NCBI RefSeq assembly: GCF_028657945.1
Contig: NZ_CP059693.1
Coordinates: forward strand, 682,001 to 746,000
Length of the DNA stretch: 64,000 nt
Source: Thalassomonas haliotis
GTDB taxonomy: Bacteria > Pseudomonadota > Gammaproteobacteria > Enterobacterales > Alteromonadaceae
Reading direction: 5' to 3'
The first letter of the stretch is position 1; each line of letters starts with the position of its first letter. The translations under genes and the position numbers were made by a program. The notes under the pieces were generated by a model. The model had not been told where the DNA came from. It searched no databases and saw only the letters and a list, made by a program, of their open reading frames with translations. This document shows, one piece after another, positions 1 to 8,380 of the stretch.

Positions 1-2
1 GG

Positions 3-680
3 GCGGGCTATGCCCTGATGAGTTCCCGCAACCTGGAGGTGCTCGGCAATACCAGCCGCGACAGCGAAGATTACGGTTTTTTGATGAACTTTATTACCTC
101 TTCGCAAATTAGAAACAATATTATCGAGAAAGTCTGGACCAAACCGGACAACAAGGTGTTGGGACGCGACGGCAAAGGCCTGTTTGTTTATAACTCCGCC
201 TACAATACCATCTCGGGCAATAAGATCGAGTCGGCGGAAATCGGTATCCATCTCACGGCAGGCTCGGAAAATACTAAAGTATACGGCAACAGCTTTATTG
301 ATAATCCGACCCAAGTGAAATATGTCTCCAATAAAAAGCAGGAATGGAGCCTGGAAGGTCAGGGTAACTTCTGGAGCAATTATCTCGGCTGGGATATGGA
401 CGGCGACAATATCGGTGATACCGTGTTTGAACCTAACGACGGCATAGACAAACTGATCTGGCAATATCCGGAAATGAAGATCCTGATGGACAGTCCGGCG
501 GTGCTTATCCTGCGTTGGGTGCAACGCCAGTTCCCGGTCTTAAAACCGCCGGGTATCAAAGACAGTTTCCCGTTAATGTTACCGCCGACGCCAAAAAGCG
601 GCAGTACTTTGCTAACCGACTCAGCTACAACATCGCCGCAGCTAACCGCCGCGGCATCAGGAAATAATGTTTATGAATAA
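3..680 (+). CDS. nosD: NosD, periplasmic copper-site maturation protein (5' end missing)
   Basis: C-terminal 225 or so residues of NosD, the periplasmic protein that helps assemble the copper clusters of nitrous-oxide reductase together with the NosFY transporter. The reading frame is open to the left edge, so the start lies outside the window and the ATG at 18 is internal. The visible part has the irregular right-handed beta-helix pattern of NosD/CASH proteins (NTISGNKIESAEIGIHL, NSFIDN) and the GNFWSNYLGWDMDGDNIGD segment typical of NosD. Family proteins are about 400-450 residues, so roughly half is missing. The gene overlaps nosF by 14 bases, consistent with translational coupling. Identification rests on motif recognition and on the nosF-nosY-nosL order downstream. 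Confidence 0.9.
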   Translation, partial: AGYALMSSRNLEVLGNTSRDSEDYGFLMNFITSSQIRNNIIEKVWTKPDNKVLGRDGKGLFVYNSAYNTISGNKIESAEIGIHLTAGSENTKVYGNSFIDNPTQVKYVSNKKQEWSLEGQGNFWSNYLGWDMDGDNIGDTVFEPNDGIDKLIWQYPEMKILMDSPAVLILRWVQRQFPVLKPPGIKDSFPLMLPPTPKSGSTLLTDSATTSPQLTAAASGNNVYE

Positions 681-1611
681 AGCAGCATTGGTCTCTTTAT
701 CCGGGGTCAGCAAAAGCTACCCCAAACTCACCGCACTGGACAGTGTCTCTATGGAGCTGAACCGGGGAGAAGTGCTGGGCCTGTTCGGCCATAACGGCGC
801 CGGCAAAACCACCATGATGAAGCTGATCCTCGGGGTGATTTCCCCGAGCAAGGGCCGGGTACAGGTCATGGGCATGGCGCCGGACTCAAAAGCGGCCTGG
901 CACAGCCGGGCCAAGGTGGGTTATTTGCCGGAAAATGTCAGCTTTTATGAGCACCTGACCGGGTTGGAGGTACTGAGCTATTTCGCCCGCCTTAAGGGCC
1001 TGGATAAAAAAGATGCCCTGGCGTTAATCGAGCAGGTGGGTATCAGCCATGCCATGAAACGCCAGGTGAAAACCTATTCCAAAGGCATGCGCCAGCGGCT
1101 GGGCCTGGCCCAGGCGTTTATCGGCGCGCCGAAGTTATTACTGCTGGACGAGCCGACCGTGGGGTTAGATCCCATTGCTACCGCCGAGTTTTACCAAACG
1201 GTGGATCAGCTGAAAAACCAGGGCACCAGTATTATCTTATGCTCCCATGTTTTACCCGGGGTCGAGCAGCATATCGACCGGGCCATTATTTTATCCTCGG
1301 GCAAAATGCTGGCCATGGGCACTTTGGCCCAGTTGCGAAGCGATGCCAATTTACCGGTGGCAATCAAACCGTGCGGCTTAAATGGTACGGTACGCCAGGA
1401 CGCCAAACTGATGTCTTACCTTTTAGAGAATGCTTTGGGGGAAGGGGAAACCTTATATGTGCCTGAGCAGGATAAACTGGCGATCTTAAGGCAGTTGCTC
1501 GCTTATGAGCATTTAACCGATGTTAAGGTAGAAGCCGCCAGCCTGGAGCAGGTATATCAGCATTATTTAAGCGGTGCCCATAAGGGCATCAACGGAGAGA
1601 AGCGGTCATGA
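667..1611 (+). CDS. nosF: NosF, ABC transporter ATPase for N2O reductase maturation
   Basis: Cytoplasmic ATPase of the NosDFY complex, which energises copper-site assembly in nitrous-oxide reductase. The 314-residue protein shows Walker A GHNGAGKTT at residues 41-49, an ABC signature YSKGMRQRLGLAQA near 137-150, Walker B LLLLDEPTVGLDP near 157-169 and an H-loop His near 194. The C-terminal 100 residues are the variable tail of NosF/CcmA-type ATPases. Two in-frame ATGs (667 and 673) lie inside the end of nosD; either could be used. The stop overlaps the start of nosY by four bases (ATGA). Its place between nosD and nosY makes the specific NosF call firm, since the ATPase domain alone would only say ABC transporter. 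Confidence 0.92.
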   Translation: MFMNKAALVSLSGVSKSYPKLTALDSVSMELNRGEVLGLFGHNGAGKTTMMKLILGVISPSKGRVQVMGMAPDSKAAWHSRAKVGYLPENVSFYEHLTGLEVLSYFARLKGLDKKDALALIEQVGISHAMKRQVKTYSKGMRQRLGLAQAFIGAPKLLLLDEPTVGLDPIATAEFYQTVDQLKNQGTSIILCSHVLPGVEQHIDRAIILSSGKMLAMGTLAQLRSDANLPVAIKPCGLNGTVRQDAKLMSYLLENALGEGETLYVPEQDKLAILRQLLAYEHLTDVKVEAASLEQVYQHYLSGAHKGINGEKRS

Positions 1612-2426
1612 GACAAATATTTACCGTAGCCAACAAAGAATTTCACGACGGTTTAAGAAACCGCTGGTTTATTTCCATTACCCTGATTTTTGCCCTGTTA
1701 TCTGTGGGTTTGACCTACTTTGGCGCCGCCGCCTCAGGCACCACAGGGGTGACCTCGTTATCGACAACCGTTGCCAGCTTATCCAGTTTGGCGGTGTTTT
1801 TAATCCCGCTGATTGCCCTGCTGGTGAGTTATGACAGCTTTGTCGGCGAGCAGGAAGGCGGCACCTTATTGTTGCTGCTGACCTATCCGTTAAGTAAAAG
1901 CCAGCTCTTGCTGGGTAAATTTCTCGGACAGGGCAGTATCATTGCCCTGGCGACCTTCTTAGGCTTTGGTACCTCGGCAGTGCTGTTATACCTGAATCTT
2001 GGCAGCAGTGAGCTGGTGGCGACCTTTGCCGTGTTTATCACCAGTGCGATTTTGCTCGGCCTGAGTTTTACCGCCATCGCTTACATCCTGAGTTTGCTGG
2101 TCAGTGAAAAATCCAAAGCCGCCGGGCTGGCGCTTATTGTCTGGTTCTTATTTGCCCTGGCCTTTGATCTGGTGATGCTGGCGCTTCTGGTGGGGGTAGA
2201 AGACGGGTTAAGCCAGCAGGGCTTAACCCGGCTGATGATGCTGAACCCTTCGGACATTTTCCGCCTGGTGAACCTGGCGGGCTTGGACAGCACAGATGTC
2301 AACGGTGTGCTGGCGGTGGCGATTAATGCCAGTATGGGACAAGGGGTTTTGTTCGGCTTGTTATCGCTTTGGGTGGTACTGCCGTTATCTGTGGCAATCG
2401 CTATTTTTAGGAAAAAGAAATTATGA
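1608..2426 (+). CDS. nosY: NosY, ABC transporter permease for N2O reductase maturation
   Basis: Membrane subunit of the NosDFY ABC complex. The 272-residue protein has about six hydrophobic segments, the first near residues 22-45, and the conserved cytoplasmic stretch SYDSFVGEQEGGTLLLLLT that follows the second segment in NosY/ABC-2 type permeases. The start overlaps the end of nosF by four bases and the stop overlaps the start of nosL in the same way, so nosF, nosY and nosL are translated as a coupled block. In known systems NosFY passes mechanical energy to periplasmic NosD rather than importing a solute; that role is taken from the family, not seen here. Confidence 0.92.
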   Translation: MRQIFTVANKEFHDGLRNRWFISITLIFALLSVGLTYFGAAASGTTGVTSLSTTVASLSSLAVFLIPLIALLVSYDSFVGEQEGGTLLLLLTYPLSKSQLLLGKFLGQGSIIALATFLGFGTSAVLLYLNLGSSELVATFAVFITSAILLGLSFTAIAYILSLLVSEKSKAAGLALIVWFLFALAFDLVMLALLVGVEDGLSQQGLTRLMMLNPSDIFRLVNLAGLDSTDVNGVLAVAINASMGQGVLFGLLSLWVVLPLSVAIAIFRKKKL

Positions 2427-2923
2427 AAAAATTAGTTAGCTGTTATTTCTCGGTATTTTTGTCCCTGTTGCTGCTGGCCTCCTGCGGTGGCGATGATAAG
2501 CAGCAGCTTATGGTGCAAAAAGCGGTGGCGATCGAAAGCGGCGAGGAATGCCATTTATGCGGCATGATCATCACTAATTTTGCCGGCCCCAAGGGGGAGT
2601 TATACCGTAAGGAGCAGGGAGAGACCGTGTTTAAGTTTTGCTCTACCCGGGATATGTTCAGTTATTACCTGGATCCGGAAAACCAGCGCAATGTCAGCGT
2701 TATTTATGTGCACGATATGAGTAAAATGCCCTGGGAAGCTCCCGATGACGGTTATTTTATCGATGCCAAAAGCGCCTGGTTTGTTGCCGGTTCAAACAAA
2801 AGCGGCGCTATGGGCAAAACCCTGGCCAGCTTCGGCAAGCAAGAAGATGCCCGGGCCTTTGCCAAGGAGTACGGCGGCAAAGTGATTAACTTTGAACAGG
2901 TCAAACGCTCTGTCTTGATGTGA
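2423..2923 (+). CDS. nosL: NosL, copper-binding lipoprotein of N2O reductase assembly
   Basis: Copper chaperone that delivers Cu(I) during nitrous-oxide reductase maturation. The 166-residue protein begins with a lipoprotein signal whose lipobox LASC places the acylated Cys at residue 21. The NosL copper motif CHLCGM follows at residues 43-48 and the Met-rich segment YVHDMSKMPWEAP lies further on. The C-terminal half (FASFGKQEDA-like region, then KEYGGKVINFEQV) matches the family. It is the last gene of the visible nos block; about 80 bases without a gene follow. No Rho-independent terminator is evident directly after the stop. Confidence 0.93.
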   Translation: MKKLVSCYFSVFLSLLLLASCGGDDKQQLMVQKAVAIESGEECHLCGMIITNFAGPKGELYRKEQGETVFKFCSTRDMFSYYLDPENQRNVSVIYVHDMSKMPWEAPDDGYFIDAKSAWFVAGSNKSGAMGKTLASFGKQEDARAFAKEYGGKVINFEQVKRSVLM

Positions 2924-3005
2924 TCTCTTGCCGGACCCCTCTTGTAATTTTCTCTGTTAAGGTTAGGCTAGGCTTATTTACTCAGATCTTTCTTTGGCTC
3001 AGGAT

Positions 3006-3590
3006 ATGTCGTTTAACCCTCTTATTGTTGGGATATTAATTCTGCTTTTGACCGGCTGCTCGCTGCACAAAAGCGCCGGGGTCCGTTATCAGACACAATT
3101 TGATTTTGACAGTGTCCGGGCTTATTCCTTTCTGTCCCGGGATTCTGTGGCGAACGAAGAGCAAAACATCAGCGATGTGATGCGTAATAATATTGAGCTG
3201 GCGGTGGAGCAGGTGCTGGACGACTCGGGATTTCATTACACTGAGGCCCGCCAGTCAGATCTTGTCGTCGCCTATCACCTGGTCCAGGGACAGTCCCGTG
3301 GCCGGTTGCAAGTCGGCGTGAACCACCAGGCGCTAAAGCGCTATAACCTGGGGGTGAAATATTGCGAATATTGCCTGAAATCCGGTACAGATCCCGGTTC
3401 GAGAAAATTATGGCGTTTTGATGCCGGCAGTTTAATTCTTGATTTGCTCGACCCCGGCAATCAACGCTCCGTGTGGCGCAGTGTCTATCCGGTAAAAATT
3501 AAAGCCGAAGATAACAGCCGTAAGGTGCAGGAAAAAATCCACACGGCGATAACCCAGATGCTGGCGCAATACCCGGGAAAGTCTGCCTGA
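3006..3590 (+). CDS. DUF4136-type outer-membrane lipoprotein
   Basis: Predicted lipoprotein of about 194 residues. A short signal with lipobox LTGC is followed by the DUF4136 pattern: an FDSVRAYSFL strand near the N-terminus, a middle DLVVAYHLVQGQ segment (the family's usual 'aDllVny' strand) and a C-terminal WRSVYPVKI strand before a helix. Members are envelope proteins of unknown function. The ATG at 3006 is preferred to the TTG at 2994 because it gives a standard lipoprotein signal; AGGAT abuts it closely. The segment between residues 100 and 125 has a CEYC pair that is not a usual DUF4136 feature. Function unknown. Confidence 0.7.
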   Translation: MSFNPLIVGILILLLTGCSLHKSAGVRYQTQFDFDSVRAYSFLSRDSVANEEQNISDVMRNNIELAVEQVLDDSGFHYTEARQSDLVVAYHLVQGQSRGRLQVGVNHQALKRYNLGVKYCEYCLKSGTDPGSRKLWRFDAGSLILDLLDPGNQRSVWRSVYPVKIKAEDNSRKVQEKIHTAITQMLAQYPGKSA

Positions 3591-3613
3591 TCTATTTGCC
3601 ATGAGGTAAAGTT

Positions 3614-4162
3614 ATGCTCAAATGGTTAACCAGTTTGTTGGTGGTGATTTTTGGCTTTATGGTGATCTTGTTAGCCTTAGGCTACCTGTTAAAAGAAAAT
3701 GAGGCGCAAACCACAGCCCTTAAGCAGGAGCTGGATCAGCAAAGGGCCTTAAAGCAAAAAGCTTTAAAGCAAAAAGCCAGCAAAGCCAGCGGCGACAGAG
3801 CAGTCTTTGTACTTGAACCCTATGAAGCCGGGGATAACAAGGCAGAGACAGGCACTGGCCGCGCAGCGGAAGATAAAGCAAATAAAAACGCACCACTGCT
3901 CGCTTCTATGGCCCGGGTGGCCCGGGAGCATTCAAGCTGCCAATCGGACAAACAATGCCTGTTGTTTAACCTGGACCCTGAAGGGCCGGGTTGCTGGTTG
4001 GCGGTCAATAGCCAGGGGGCGGCGATATTAGCGAAAATATCGGACCTGCAGCCGGTGAAAGCCGGGATTAATATGCCGGATATCTGCCTGGCGGCTAAAG
4101 ATATCGAGGCGGTGTGCCGCGATTATCATTGCCGTGAACAAGCCGTTAATGCCGCTTTATAA
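3614..4162 (+). CDS. Membrane-anchored protein with charged linker and Cys-rich C-terminal domain, unknown
   Basis: A 182-residue protein I cannot assign. One N-terminal transmembrane helix (about residues 5-25, LLVVIFGFMVILLALGYLL) is followed by a Glu/Gln/Lys-rich, probably coiled-coil stretch with the internal repeat ALKQKALKQKASK. The C-terminal 80 residues hold six Cys (CQSDKQC, GCW, CLA, VCRDYHC), suggesting disulfides and a periplasmic location. A GAGGT ribosome-binding site lies eight bases before the ATG. It follows the DUF4136 gene by 23 bases and may be co-transcribed with it. Confidence 0.65.
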   Translation: MLKWLTSLLVVIFGFMVILLALGYLLKENEAQTTALKQELDQQRALKQKALKQKASKASGDRAVFVLEPYEAGDNKAETGTGRAAEDKANKNAPLLASMARVAREHSSCQSDKQCLLFNLDPEGPGCWLAVNSQGAAILAKISDLQPVKAGINMPDICLAAKDIEAVCRDYHCREQAVNAAL

Positions 4163-4229
4163 CCGCTTATCTGATCTGGCTACTAAGCTGGTGCAAAAAG
4201 GAAATATGCACTTTGTCTCGGCTTAGGGC

Positions 4230-4235
4230 TATAAT
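4230..4235 (+). promoter_or_regulatory. Possible -10 element before the RraB-like gene
   Basis: A perfect TATAAT at 4230-4235 lies 34 bases before the ATG of the RraB-like gene. No good -35 is seen 16-18 bases upstream (TGCACT is the nearest), so this is a tentative promoter. Confidence 0.35.
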
Positions 4236-4269
4236 AGCGCCATTAATTTGTATTTAGAATGAAGTGAGC

Positions 4270-4593
4270 ATGAATTTTCCAGACGACGATACCGGCCAGG
4301 TACTGGCTGAAATGCACCAGGCGGGTATTGACCTGAGTGTCAGCCATGAGGTGGTTTTTTTCCAGTTATTTGAACAGCAGGCCCAGGCCAGGGCAATGGC
4401 GGATTTTATTGAAGAAACCATGCCTGAAGTAAGTGTTAGCCTGCACCCGGATGAAACCCCTAATGTCTGGGATCTCGACTGTAGCTTGTCTATGGTGCCA
4501 GCCTATGAAGACGTGGTTGCGCGTGAGCAGCAGTTTGAAAGTATTGCCGCCAAGTTTGACGGCTATAACGACGGCTGGGGCATAGAGGCCTAG
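4270..4593 (+). CDS. RraB-family regulator of ribonuclease E (RraB-like)
   Basis: A small acidic cytoplasmic protein of 107 residues resembling RraB (PF06877), which binds RNase E and modulates its action on mRNA in E. coli. Evidence is the overall size and acidity, the helix containing QAQARAMADFIEE, the middle DLDCSLSMVPAYEDV strand-helix and the C-terminal signature KFDGYNDGWG, which matches the FDVEYDGWG end of RraB. E. coli RraB has a longer acidic tail that is absent here. The ATG at 4270 is preferred over the in-frame GTG at 4264, since GAAG lies seven bases before it. It may be a RraB paralogue rather than the orthologue. Confidence 0.7.
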   Translation: MNFPDDDTGQVLAEMHQAGIDLSVSHEVVFFQLFEQQAQARAMADFIEETMPEVSVSLHPDETPNVWDLDCSLSMVPAYEDVVAREQQFESIAAKFDGYNDGWGIEA

Positions 4594-4614
4594 TGCCCAA
4601 CCCCGGCTAACGGT

Positions 4615-5268
4615 TCATTCCCTGCTATCTGTTTTCTCTTTATTCGCCTCTTTTTCAGAGATGTGAAAAGCCGGTAAAGAGACCTGCCAGTAAATCGCCG
4701 CCAGGCGCAGGGTTAAGGCGCCGGCGATTGCCAGGATTAAACTGCTGTTCTGGGCAAAAGCAAAATAATCCAGCGCCACATACAGACAGCTGCCGAGCAT
4801 GGCGGCGGTGGCGTATATTTCCTGGCGTAAAATCATGGGAATCACATTGCACAAAACATCGCGGATCATGCCGCCGGCAACACCGGTTAAGGTTCCCATG
4901 ACGATGGCGACCGGCATAGGTGCCCCCAGCGACAAGGCTTTGGCGGTGCCTAATACCGCAAATAATGCCAGGCCAAAGGCATCGGCAATCAACAAAAAAC
5001 GTTTGGGGATACGCTTGGGCCGCCTGACGAGCAAGATGGTCAGGATAGCGGTGAGCAAAATCAGCCAGAGGTAAATCGGGTTGGCGACCCAAAATACCGG
5101 ATAGGCCCCTAAGATCACATCCCGTATGGTGCCTCCCCCCACGGCGGTGACCGAGGCCAGTACCACCACCCCGAAAGGATCGAGTTTATAACGCCCGGCC
5201 ATTAATGCCCCGGAAAGGGCGAACACCACGACCCCGAAAAGGTCCAGCCAGTAAAGCAGTTCCGTCAT
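4615..5268 (-). CDS. UPF0126/TRIC-family inner-membrane protein (YadS/YicG-like)
   Basis: A 217-residue membrane protein with about seven hydrophobic segments and the duplicated UPF0126 domain. The two repeats each carry the family glycine motif: GGGTIRDVILG near residues 45-55 and GGMIRDVL near 130-138. Structural work on bacterial homologues links the family to TRIC-type cation channels; some members have been associated with glycine or alanine uptake, but the substrate cannot be read from sequence. The gene runs opposite to the RraB-like gene and lies 10 bases after the rhodanese gene's stop on the same strand, so the two may share a transcript. Confidence 0.85.
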   Translation of the reverse strand: MTELLYWLDLFGVVVFALSGALMAGRYKLDPFGVVVLASVTAVGGGTIRDVILGAYPVFWVANPIYLWLILLTAILTILLVRRPKRIPKRFLLIADAFGLALFAVLGTAKALSLGAPMPVAIVMGTLTGVAGGMIRDVLCNVIPMILRQEIYATAAMLGSCLYVALDYFAFAQNSSLILAIAGALTLRLAAIYWQVSLPAFHISEKEANKEKTDSRE

Positions 5269-5278
5269 AGGGTCGGGC

Positions 5279-5686
5279 TTAAGGGGTTTGCACCAGCGGC
5301 AGCCCGGCGCTTTGCCAGCCTTTGATATCGCCGCTAAGGTGGCGCACCCCGGTAAAGCCCTGTTCGCTCAACAGTGACTCGGCAATGGCCGCGCGTCTGC
5401 CGGAGCGGCAATGCACGATAACTTTGGCATTTTTATAGCGGCTTATTTGTGTCATGTTTTCCGCCAGGGCGTCATGGCTGATGTTGACGGCACCGGCGAT
5501 ATGCCCCCGGGCAAACTCTTCCTGGCTGCGCACATCTAAGACAATAAATTCAGGGGTTTTAGGGGCGGCCAATAAACTCATCAGCTGTGCCTGGGAAATC
5601 TGCTGGGTTTCAAAGGCAAAGACCTGGCTGGAAAGCGTGAATAACAGGGCGGTTAAACCGTGAAGAAAACACTTGGAACTGTTCAT
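5279..5686 (-). CDS. Periplasmic rhodanese-like sulfurtransferase
   Basis: A single-domain rhodanese with a cleavable signal peptide (MNSSKCFLHGLTALLF, then SSQVFA). The domain shows LDVRSQEEFARGHIAGAVNI and the active-site loop CRSGRR, whose Cys would carry the persulfide. It resembles exported PspE-type rhodaneses in size and location. Three Met codons cluster at the 5' end; the third (5686) has AGG five bases upstream and gives the cleanest signal peptide, so it is used here. It probably shares a transcript with the UPF0126 gene that follows. The physiological sulfur donor and acceptor are unknown. Confidence 0.85.
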   Translation of the reverse strand: MNSSKCFLHGLTALLFTLSSQVFAFETQQISQAQLMSLLAAPKTPEFIVLDVRSQEEFARGHIAGAVNISHDALAENMTQISRYKNAKVIVHCRSGRRAAIAESLLSEQGFTGVRHLSGDIKGWQSAGLPLVQTP

Positions 5687-5729
5687 CATAACCTCGATCA
5701 TTAAGTGGTTGTTAATTGTTATTGTGCGA

Positions 5730-6695
5730 TTAAAGCTTAGCTATTGCCAGCAGCAGAACAACAGTAAACAGCAGTAAAAAGCTGCAGATAATGCTGAGCT
5801 GTTTTATCCGTTTGCCGGCGTGAATAATATCGGCCGGTTCCGGTTGTCTGCCGAGATCGTTAAAGGCCGGTCGGCGCAGTTTTTGCTGATCATAACTGGC
5901 TACCCCGCCTAATTTTATGCCGAGAACCAGGGCAAAACAATAAATCAGGATATCATTGCTGAGTCTGAAAAAATGCCCCCGCAGCAAGCGGGTGAACAAG
6001 ACGGGATTTTTTCCGGAGCAAAAGATCAGCAACAATAAAACAAGCAATCTGGCGGGCAGCCATTGCAGTATTTTCACCAGCTGATTGGCCTGACGGCCGA
6101 AGTGCCGGAAGCGTTGCCGTTTGATATTCCAGCTAAAATGCATTTCCAGCAACAAGCGGTAGCCAATGGCGGCAAGGCCTCCGCCGATAAGAAAATAAAA
6201 ACTTACGGTAAAAAGCAAGGCGCAGTGATGCAGCAGCTGGGCTTCGATACTGGCTTTGCTCAGTCCCATAGGGGATAACTCTTGGGTATCCCGTAGCAAC
6301 CAGGGGGTCAATGTTTCCCGGGCCAGGTACTTTTGCTGTGCGCTCAGTGCCTTAGCCAGGCTTAGGCTGGTTTCTCCCTGGCTTAAAGAACCCAGGGCCA
6401 GGTAAAGCAGCAAACCCTGCCATAACCAGGGGACTTCAATAAAGGCCTCAAATAACCATAAGATCACCAGCAAGGGGACCAGGGTGACTATAATAGCCAC
6501 CAAACCGGCAATATTTTGCTGGTTTTCGCTGTTACTGCTTTTATTCACCTTGTCTGCCAGGCGCTGGCAATAGAAACGAAAATAATGAAGCGGCCGGGGA
6601 TCCGAGAACCGGGTGACGATGAATTTCACCAGCAACACGCTAAAAAGCAATAATACCGAAAAACTAAAGCCGGTTATCTCCGGGAAATTCATCAT
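5730..6695 (-). CDS. CobD/CbiB-related membrane protein, catalytically divergent
   Basis: A 321-residue polytopic membrane protein related to adenosylcobinamide-phosphate synthase (CobD/CbiB). Family traits visible are the RDTQELSPMGLSKASIEAQ segment, which aligns with the RDT-x-L...A-IE helix of CbiB, and QWLPARLLVL, which matches the PARLT segment. The strongly conserved Ala-Glu-Asn that follows the IE in true CbiB reads LLHH here, and the ARxDD motif before PARL is replaced by RQANQ. No other cobalamin gene is nearby; it lies 30 bases after mtnN on the same strand. It may therefore be a repurposed paralogue, and AmpE-type membrane proteins are an alternative relative. Confidence 0.6.
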   Translation of the reverse strand: MMNFPEITGFSFSVLLLFSVLLVKFIVTRFSDPRPLHYFRFYCQRLADKVNKSSNSENQQNIAGLVAIIVTLVPLLVILWLFEAFIEVPWLWQGLLLYLALGSLSQGETSLSLAKALSAQQKYLARETLTPWLLRDTQELSPMGLSKASIEAQLLHHCALLFTVSFYFLIGGGLAAIGYRLLLEMHFSWNIKRQRFRHFGRQANQLVKILQWLPARLLVLLLLIFCSGKNPVLFTRLLRGHFFRLSNDILIYCFALVLGIKLGGVASYDQQKLRRPAFNDLGRQPEPADIIHAGKRIKQLSIICSFLLLFTVVLLLAIAKL

Positions 6696-6724
6696 AGTGA
6701 CGTTTGCTACTCCAAAGGGTTATC

Positions 6725-7435
6725 CTAACTTAAGGTTTTATTTTTTAACGACTCAAGCATATTCATCACCATTTGCGAGGAATTGACCGAGGCGGTTTCC
6801 AGGTAGGCTTCAAAAGAGGTCGGCGATTCTTTACCGGCAATATCCGACATTGAACGGATCACCACAAACGGGGTCTCAAATTGTCGGCAGGTATGGGCTA
6901 TGGCTGCCCCTTCCATTTCAACCGCCGCCATTTGCGGGAAGTTGGCCCGGGCTTTGGCAATATCTTCTTCGGCAGTCATAAAGGTATCGCCTGTGGTGAT
7001 CAAACCGACCAGGGTTTGAATCTCCGGCAGGGCGGCAATGCTTTCTTTTGCCGCTTCAACCAGCACAGGGTGCGGGGTATAAGCGGCAGGGTTTGCCGGC
7101 AACTGGCCAATGTCATAACCAAAAGCCGTCAGGTTAACGTCGTGATAACGTACTTCCGAGCTGATCACTATATCACCCACTTTCAGGGACTGGTCGAAAC
7201 CGCCGGCTGAGCCGGTATTAACGACATAATCCGGCTGGAATTTATCAATTAACAGCGCGGTGGCCAGGGCGGCGGCGACTTTACCTATGCCTGACTGTAC
7301 TATCACTACCTCTGAGCCGTTAAGCTGTCCCTGGAAAAACCGATAGCCAGCATGTTCCACGGTTTGACAGTTGCTGAGTTTGGCTTTTAATATCGCGACT
7401 TCTGGCTCCATAGCGCCAATAATGCCTGCTTTCAT
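6725..7435 (-). CDS. mtnN: 5'-methylthioadenosine/S-adenosylhomocysteine nucleosidase
   Basis: Cytoplasmic MTA/SAH nucleosidase (Pfs), which releases adenine from methylthioadenosine, S-adenosylhomocysteine and 5'-deoxyadenosine, feeding methionine salvage and the autoinducer-2 precursor route. Motifs: [10 protein letters not shown] at the N-terminus with the catalytic Glu, NTGSAGGF for ribose/base contacts, [11 protein letters not shown] with the ribose-binding Glu, and a C-terminal [10 protein letters not shown] with the catalytic Asp. The start at the fifth codon of the longest frame is preferred: GGAA lies seven bases upstream and the protein then begins [10 protein letters not shown], as in E. 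coli. Length 236 residues, close to the usual 232. The CobD-like gene follows directly. Confidence 0.95.
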   Translation of the reverse strand: MKAGIIGAMEPEVAILKAKLSNCQTVEHAGYRFFQGQLNGSEVVIVQSGIGKVAAALATALLIDKFQPDYVVNTGSAGGFDQSLKVGDIVISSEVRYHDVNLTAFGYDIGQLPANPAAYTPHPVLVEAAKESIAALPEIQTLVGLITTGDTFMTAEEDIAKARANFPQMAAVEMEGAAIAHTCRQFETPFVVIRSMSDIAGKESPTSFEAYLETASVNSSQMVMNMLESLKNKTLS

Positions 7436-7590
7436 TTTCAATTCCATCCGGATTATTAAGGGGTTAGTGGCAGAATTATAACTTGGCTGGTTTGAAAAAT
7501 CTGCTGATTTTCACTGTCGGGAAAGGCAAAAAATTGACAGCGATCCGCTAAGGAGCATTAGCGGATCGCTAAGTGATTGCTTGGCATTCG

Positions 7591-8235
7591 TTAATGGGGC
7601 AGGGCTGCCACCTGAGGCGCCGGTATTTGCGCCGCACCCCGGGCTTTTGCCTGGGCTGCTGCGGGTGTGATCACCCCGGTATTTTTAGGTCTGGCTTTCA
7701 CCATAGGGGCTGGGATCACCCGGCCGCGCATTTTCGGCGCCGGAGCCTGGTTCCCTAAAATACGGCTGTTGATACAGGCACGGATTTCATCAAGGGTATA
7801 ACTGCCTTTGACCTTGATACGGATATGGGGAATGGAGGCCGCTTCAAGTGCGCCGCTGACAAACCAGTCTTTTTTCACTTTATAACCTTTGCCCTGGGTA
7901 TCCACCAGGTCTATGGCGCCGAGCAGCTTCATGCTGTCGCGGTCACAGATAATAAAGTCCAGGTATTTGTTGGCGGCATTACTGGCGGCGGTCTGGCTGG
8001 CGCGGTTGGAAACGCCGTTACGGACAGAGACTATGTCTGATAACTTGACCCGGTTAATCACCCGGTATTTAGGGCCTAAGGCTTTTTCCACCAGGTTTTG
8101 GAAGTTTTTCTCTGCCGGGGTAAAGATCACCGGTTTGCTGTCAAAAGGAAAAGGGAAGCTATTGTCGGTTAGCCGGCTCGCTAACGTGGCTACAATAACA
8201 ATAAGGCTGATCATGGCTAATAGGATAAGTTCCAT
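7591..8235 (-). CDS. DUF2726 protein with N-terminal membrane anchor
   Basis: Protein of about 214 residues with one N-terminal transmembrane helix (ELILLAMISLIVIVATLA) followed by a DUF2726 domain: an FTPAEKNFQNLVEKALGP helix, then a YRVINRVKLSDIV strand and a KYLDFIICDRDSMKLLGAIDL core that resembles nuclease-fold 'D...lvaiElD' strands. The C-terminal 50 residues are Pro/Ala/Lys-rich and look disordered. The family occurs in topoisomerase- and helicase-linked proteins and its activity is not established. GGAG lies six bases before the ATG at 8235, whereas the longest frame would need a TTG at 8250. The gene appears monocistronic. Confidence 0.75.
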   Translation of the reverse strand: MELILLAMISLIVIVATLASRLTDNSFPFPFDSKPVIFTPAEKNFQNLVEKALGPKYRVINRVKLSDIVSVRNGVSNRASQTAASNAANKYLDFIICDRDSMKLLGAIDLVDTQGKGYKVKKDWFVSGALEAASIPHIRIKVKGSYTLDEIRACINSRILGNQAPAPKMRGRVIPAPMVKARPKNTGVITPAAAQAKARGAAQIPAPQVAALPH

Positions 8236-8380
8236 ATACATCTCCGGCAATTCAAATTCTTGACGCTTGATACAGGGTCGACATTTTGTTTATGTATAAG
8301 CAGAATTTGTGCCAGAGATCTATAAGGAGGCAATCCCGGGACAGGGACAGCTGGCTCAGCCCTTGTCAGGCTTGCGGCTG

